Source of the DNA: Halanaerobiaceae bacterium
GTDB lineage: Bacteria > Bacillota > Halanaerobiia > Halanaerobiales > Halarsenatibacteraceae
Direction of reading: 5' to 3'
DNA length: 7,556 nucleotides
NCBI GenBank assembly: GCA_003554685.1
Contig: PWHA01000246.1
Span: 1-7,556, forward strand
The position numbers and the translations under genes are program-made. Below, in pieces: positions 5,945-7,556 of the stretch. The notes beneath the pieces are model-generated. The model was not told where the DNA came from. It searched no databases and saw only the letters and a program-made list of their open reading frames with translations. Each line of letters begins with the position of its first letter. The first letter of the stretch is position 1.

Positions 5945-6576
5945 GAGCGGAAGAAAGAACAGAAGAAAGCCAGGAGGAGCTTATAAAAAAGGCTCAGCAG
6001 GGAAATGTTAGAGCCATTGAAAAGCTGATTGACTGCAATATGGACATTGTTTATGCCAAGGCCCGATATTTTTTCATCAAGGGGCTTGATAAGGATGATG
6101 TTATCCAGGAAGGCCGGGTGGGGCTGTTTAAGGCAATCCGGGATTACCGAGAAGATAAGGAAGCCTCCTTTCGGGGTTTTGCCCAGCTCTGCATTCACCG
6201 TCAGCTGGTTTCGGCAATCAAAAAAGCCAACCGCCAGAAACACATGCCCTTAAATAATTCCACCTCACTGGATAAATCGATAGATAGAGGGGAAAATAAA
6301 AGAACATATAATGATATTATTTCCGATGATAACAACAATTTGGAGACACTTTTTATCTATAAGGAAATTCTCAGCGTCATAATGGAGGAGATTGAAAAAA
6401 ATCTGACTGAGCTGGAGCATGAAGTTTTTCTGAAATATCTCTCCAATAAAACCTATCAGGAAATAGCCAAAGATCTTGATGTAAATTTGAAGTCGGTTGA
6501 CAATGCCCTTCAGAGAGCCCGTAAAAAGGTTGATGAGATTAGGGACGAATATAACCTGAGAGGAGTTGTGGGCTGA
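5941..6576 (+). CDS. sigH: RNA polymerase sporulation/stationary-phase sigma factor SigH
   Basis: A 211-residue sigma-70 family protein. Region 2 spans about residues 12-100: ELIKKAQQGNVRAIEKLI, IVYAKARYFFIKGLDKDDVIQEGRVGLFKAIRDYRED, then SFRGFAQLCIHRQLVSAIKKANRQKHMPLN. The KARxxFIxGxDxxDxxQEGxxGLxKAIRD and ATRQKHxPLN-like strings are hallmarks of SigH/Spo0H. Region 4 (about 154-198) has TYQEIAKDLDVNLKSVDNALQRARKK, a helix-turn-helix for the -35 element. SigH directs early sporulation, competence and stationary-phase genes in Firmicutes. In Bacilli and Clostridia sigH usually sits beside rpmG-secE-nusG; here it lies between rfaE2 (4-bp ATGA overlap) and comF (1-bp overlap), which is unusual. 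No separate sigH promoter was found, so it probably depends on the operon promoter near 1585. Confidence 0.93.
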   Translation: MRAEERTEESQEELIKKAQQGNVRAIEKLIDCNMDIVYAKARYFFIKGLDKDDVIQEGRVGLFKAIRDYREDKEASFRGFAQLCIHRQLVSAIKKANRQKHMPLNNSTSLDKSIDRGENKRTYNDIISDDNNNLETLFIYKEILSVIMEEIEKNLTELEHEVFLKYLSNKTYQEIAKDLDVNLKSVDNALQRARKKVDEIRDEYNLRGVVG

Positions 6577-7295
6577 TGGCTCTCCGGGACAGGTTTTTCC
6601 CTCCGGAGCCTGTCTGTCTGAGCTGCCAGGGGAAAATAATCTTTTCCACCCTGAGCAATATCTGTGATGACTGCCTGCAGGAGATGAGTTTTGTCACCCG
6701 GAGTTGCTTGCGCTGTGGCTCTCAGCTCCCTGAAGCTCAAATTACTGGTTTCTGTCAGATCTGCAGGTCTCAGGAGCTAAAACTGGAAAGTATCAGAGCG
6801 CCTCTGATTTACCGGGAAAGGGCTCGAGAAATCCTGCTGGAGCTGAAATATCATAAAAACAGTAGTATGGCTCTGCCTCTGGGCCAGCTGATGGCAGATT
6901 ACTGGAAATTTTTTTCTGATGATACCTCCCGGGATTACCTGGTGATACCGGTGCCCCTCTCCCGGGAACGCCTGACAGCTAGAGGCTTTAACCAGGCCCG
7001 GCTCCTGGGAGAGGTGGTGGCCCGGGAGGCAGGGCTAATGACAGAAGATGTTCTGATCCGGAAGCGCAATACCCCACCGCTTTATCACCTGAATAACCAG
7101 CAGAGAAATCTGGTTTTACGGGGTGCTTTTAAGCTGCCGGCTGATAGAGCCGGCAGGGTGACCGGCAGGAAAATACTGCTGGTTGATGATATCGTTACCA
7201 CCGGCAGCACCCTGAATGAAGCTGCCACTATCCTGCTTGCTGCCGGAGCCTGCCGGGTTTCAGCCCTGACCGCCGCTGCCGCAGAAAGGGTTTGA
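6576..7295 (+). CDS. comF: ComF family protein (zinc-finger phosphoribosyltransferase-like, ComFC type)
   Basis: A 239-residue protein, ordinary for ComF. ATG 6576 shares its A with the sigH stop (TGATG), with AGAGGAG at 6559-6565 ten bases ahead. The N-terminus carries four CxxC pairs (C14/C17, C30/C33, C44/C47, C60/C63), consistent with zinc binding. The rest is a type I phosphoribosyltransferase-like domain: VIPVPLSRERLTARGFNQA (123-141), the TPPLYHLNNQQR segment (166-177), and the PRPP loop ILLVDDIVTTGST (200-212). In naturally competent bacteria ComF is needed for DNA uptake into the cytoplasm, though many non-competent species carry it too. In Firmicutes comF typically precedes flgM, hpf and secA; here a cold-shock gene follows. 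The stop codon is embedded in the -35 box of the next promoter. Being downstream of sigH fits the known role of SigH in competence control. Confidence 0.92.
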   Translation: MALRDRFFPPEPVCLSCQGKIIFSTLSNICDDCLQEMSFVTRSCLRCGSQLPEAQITGFCQICRSQELKLESIRAPLIYRERAREILLELKYHKNSSMALPLGQLMADYWKFFSDDTSRDYLVIPVPLSRERLTARGFNQARLLGEVVAREAGLMTEDVLIRKRNTPPLYHLNNQQRNLVLRGAFKLPADRAGRVTGRKILLVDDIVTTGSTLNEAATILLAAGACRVSALTAAAAERV

Positions 7296-7320
7296 CATGC
7301 TCAAGAAACTGTGATATATT
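7292..7320 (+). promoter_or_regulatory. Near-consensus sigma-A promoter for the cold-shock gene
   Basis: TTGACA (7292-7297) matches the consensus fully; after exactly 17 bases comes TATATT (7315-7320), five of six matches. The comF stop codon TGA (7293-7295) is part of the -35 box, so the promoter begins inside the upstream gene. Transcription should start near 7327, leaving a leader of about 66 bases. Confidence 0.9.
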
Positions 7321-7329
7321 TACTTATGA

Positions 7330-7364
7330 TATGGGCGCAGGAAATTTGCAGTTAGCGCACCATA
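7330..7364 (+). promoter_or_regulatory. 5' stem-loop in the cold-shock mRNA leader
   Basis: TATGGGCGC (7330-7338) pairs with GCGCACCATA (7355-7364): nine pairs with one bulged A (7359) and a 16-base loop. It begins only a few bases after the expected transcript start and ends before the ribosome site at 7378. No T-run follows, so it is not a terminator. It could protect the 5' end or change fold with temperature, as cold-shock leaders often do; this role is inferred. Confidence 0.6.
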
Positions 7365-7388
7365 GTAACAATTATTTAGGGGGAATTT

Positions 7389-7397
7389 ATGAAATGA
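7389..7397 (+). other. Two-codon upstream ORF (Met-Lys-stop) overlapping the cold-shock start
   Basis: ATG AAA TGA at 7389-7397 overlaps the csp ATG (7394-7396) in a different frame, forming ATGA. The site AGGGGG (7378-7383) is five bases from the first ATG and ten from the second, so either could be used. It may be chance. Confidence 0.35.
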
Positions 7398-7556
7398 TTT
7401 ACACTGGTAAGGTAAAATGGTTTGATGCAAAAAAGGGTTATGGTTTCATTGAGCGTGAGGATGGCGATGATGTATTTGTGCACTTTTCTGCTATTGAAGA
7501 AGAGGGCTTCAAAAGCCTGGAAGACGGAGAAGAAGTAGAATTTGAAATTGTTGAAG
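7394..7556 (+). CDS. csp: Cold-shock protein, CspA family (3' end outside window)
   Basis: Fifty-four residues are visible of a protein usually 65-70 long. They start MIYTGKVKWFDAKKGYGFIE and include the RNA-binding motifs RNP1 (KGYGFI, residues 14-19) and RNP2 (VFVHF, 27-31), then SAI, GFKSL and VEFEI, all standard for the cold-shock domain. Such proteins bind single-stranded RNA and DNA and act as RNA chaperones. The ATG at 7389 gives a stop after two codons, so ATG 7394 is the start, with AGGGGG at 7378-7383. The gene has its own promoter and structured leader, so it is regulated apart from the operon upstream, though read-through from comF is possible because no terminator separates them. 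Confidence 0.96.
   Translation, partial: MIYTGKVKWFDAKKGYGFIEREDGDDVFVHFSAIEEEGFKSLEDGEEVEFEIVE

Overview
The window reads as a stretch of chromosome from a diderm, endospore-associated Firmicute; Halanaerobiales or a close relative fits best. The reasons are a combination rarely found together: a sporulation-type sigma-H factor, ComF and strong AGGAGG-like ribosome sites (Firmicute traits), beside a signal-peptide protein ending in Phe that looks like an outer-membrane beta-barrel and two ADP-heptose synthesis enzymes (outer-membrane/LPS traits). An Rnf subunit points to anaerobic, ion-gradient metabolism. The taxonomic call is inference; no rRNA or other marker is present.

Layout. 1-725 (+): C-terminal half of an RnfC-type iron-sulfur protein, followed by a 15-bp tandem repeat (751-790) and a clear intrinsic terminator (827-861). 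954-1318 (-): remains of a membrane transporter in two frames, probably a broken MFS/GPH sugar symporter, convergent with rnfC. 1319-1749: a 430-bp AT-rich gap with no gene but two good sigma-A promoters facing right (1359-1387 and 1585-1613) and a 17-bp perfect palindrome (1678-1694).

1750-7295 (+): six tightly packed genes that look like one operon: (1) an exported 715-aa protein combining a SPOR-like segment, a degenerate SpoIID-like segment and a phosphodiester glycosidase (NAGPA) domain; (2) a 177-aa putative beta-barrel; (3) rfaE1/hldE-type heptose-7-phosphate kinase with a TTG start; (4) rfaE2/hldE-type heptose-1-phosphate adenylyltransferase; (5) sigH; (6) comF. Gaps are 13 and 29 bp and then the genes overlap (8, 4 and 1 bp), which suggests translational coupling. 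No terminator or strong internal promoter was seen before the end of comF.

7292-7556 (+): a consensus-like promoter whose -35 box contains the comF stop codon drives a cold-shock protein gene (cut by the window end), with a 5' stem-loop and a two-codon upstream ORF in its leader.

As a whole, the operon ties cell-envelope functions (glycan-cleaving exported enzyme, outer-membrane protein, ADP-heptose precursor) to the master early sporulation/stationary-phase sigma factor and a competence-family gene. That link, and the unusual domain combination of the first gene, are the most interesting points here.
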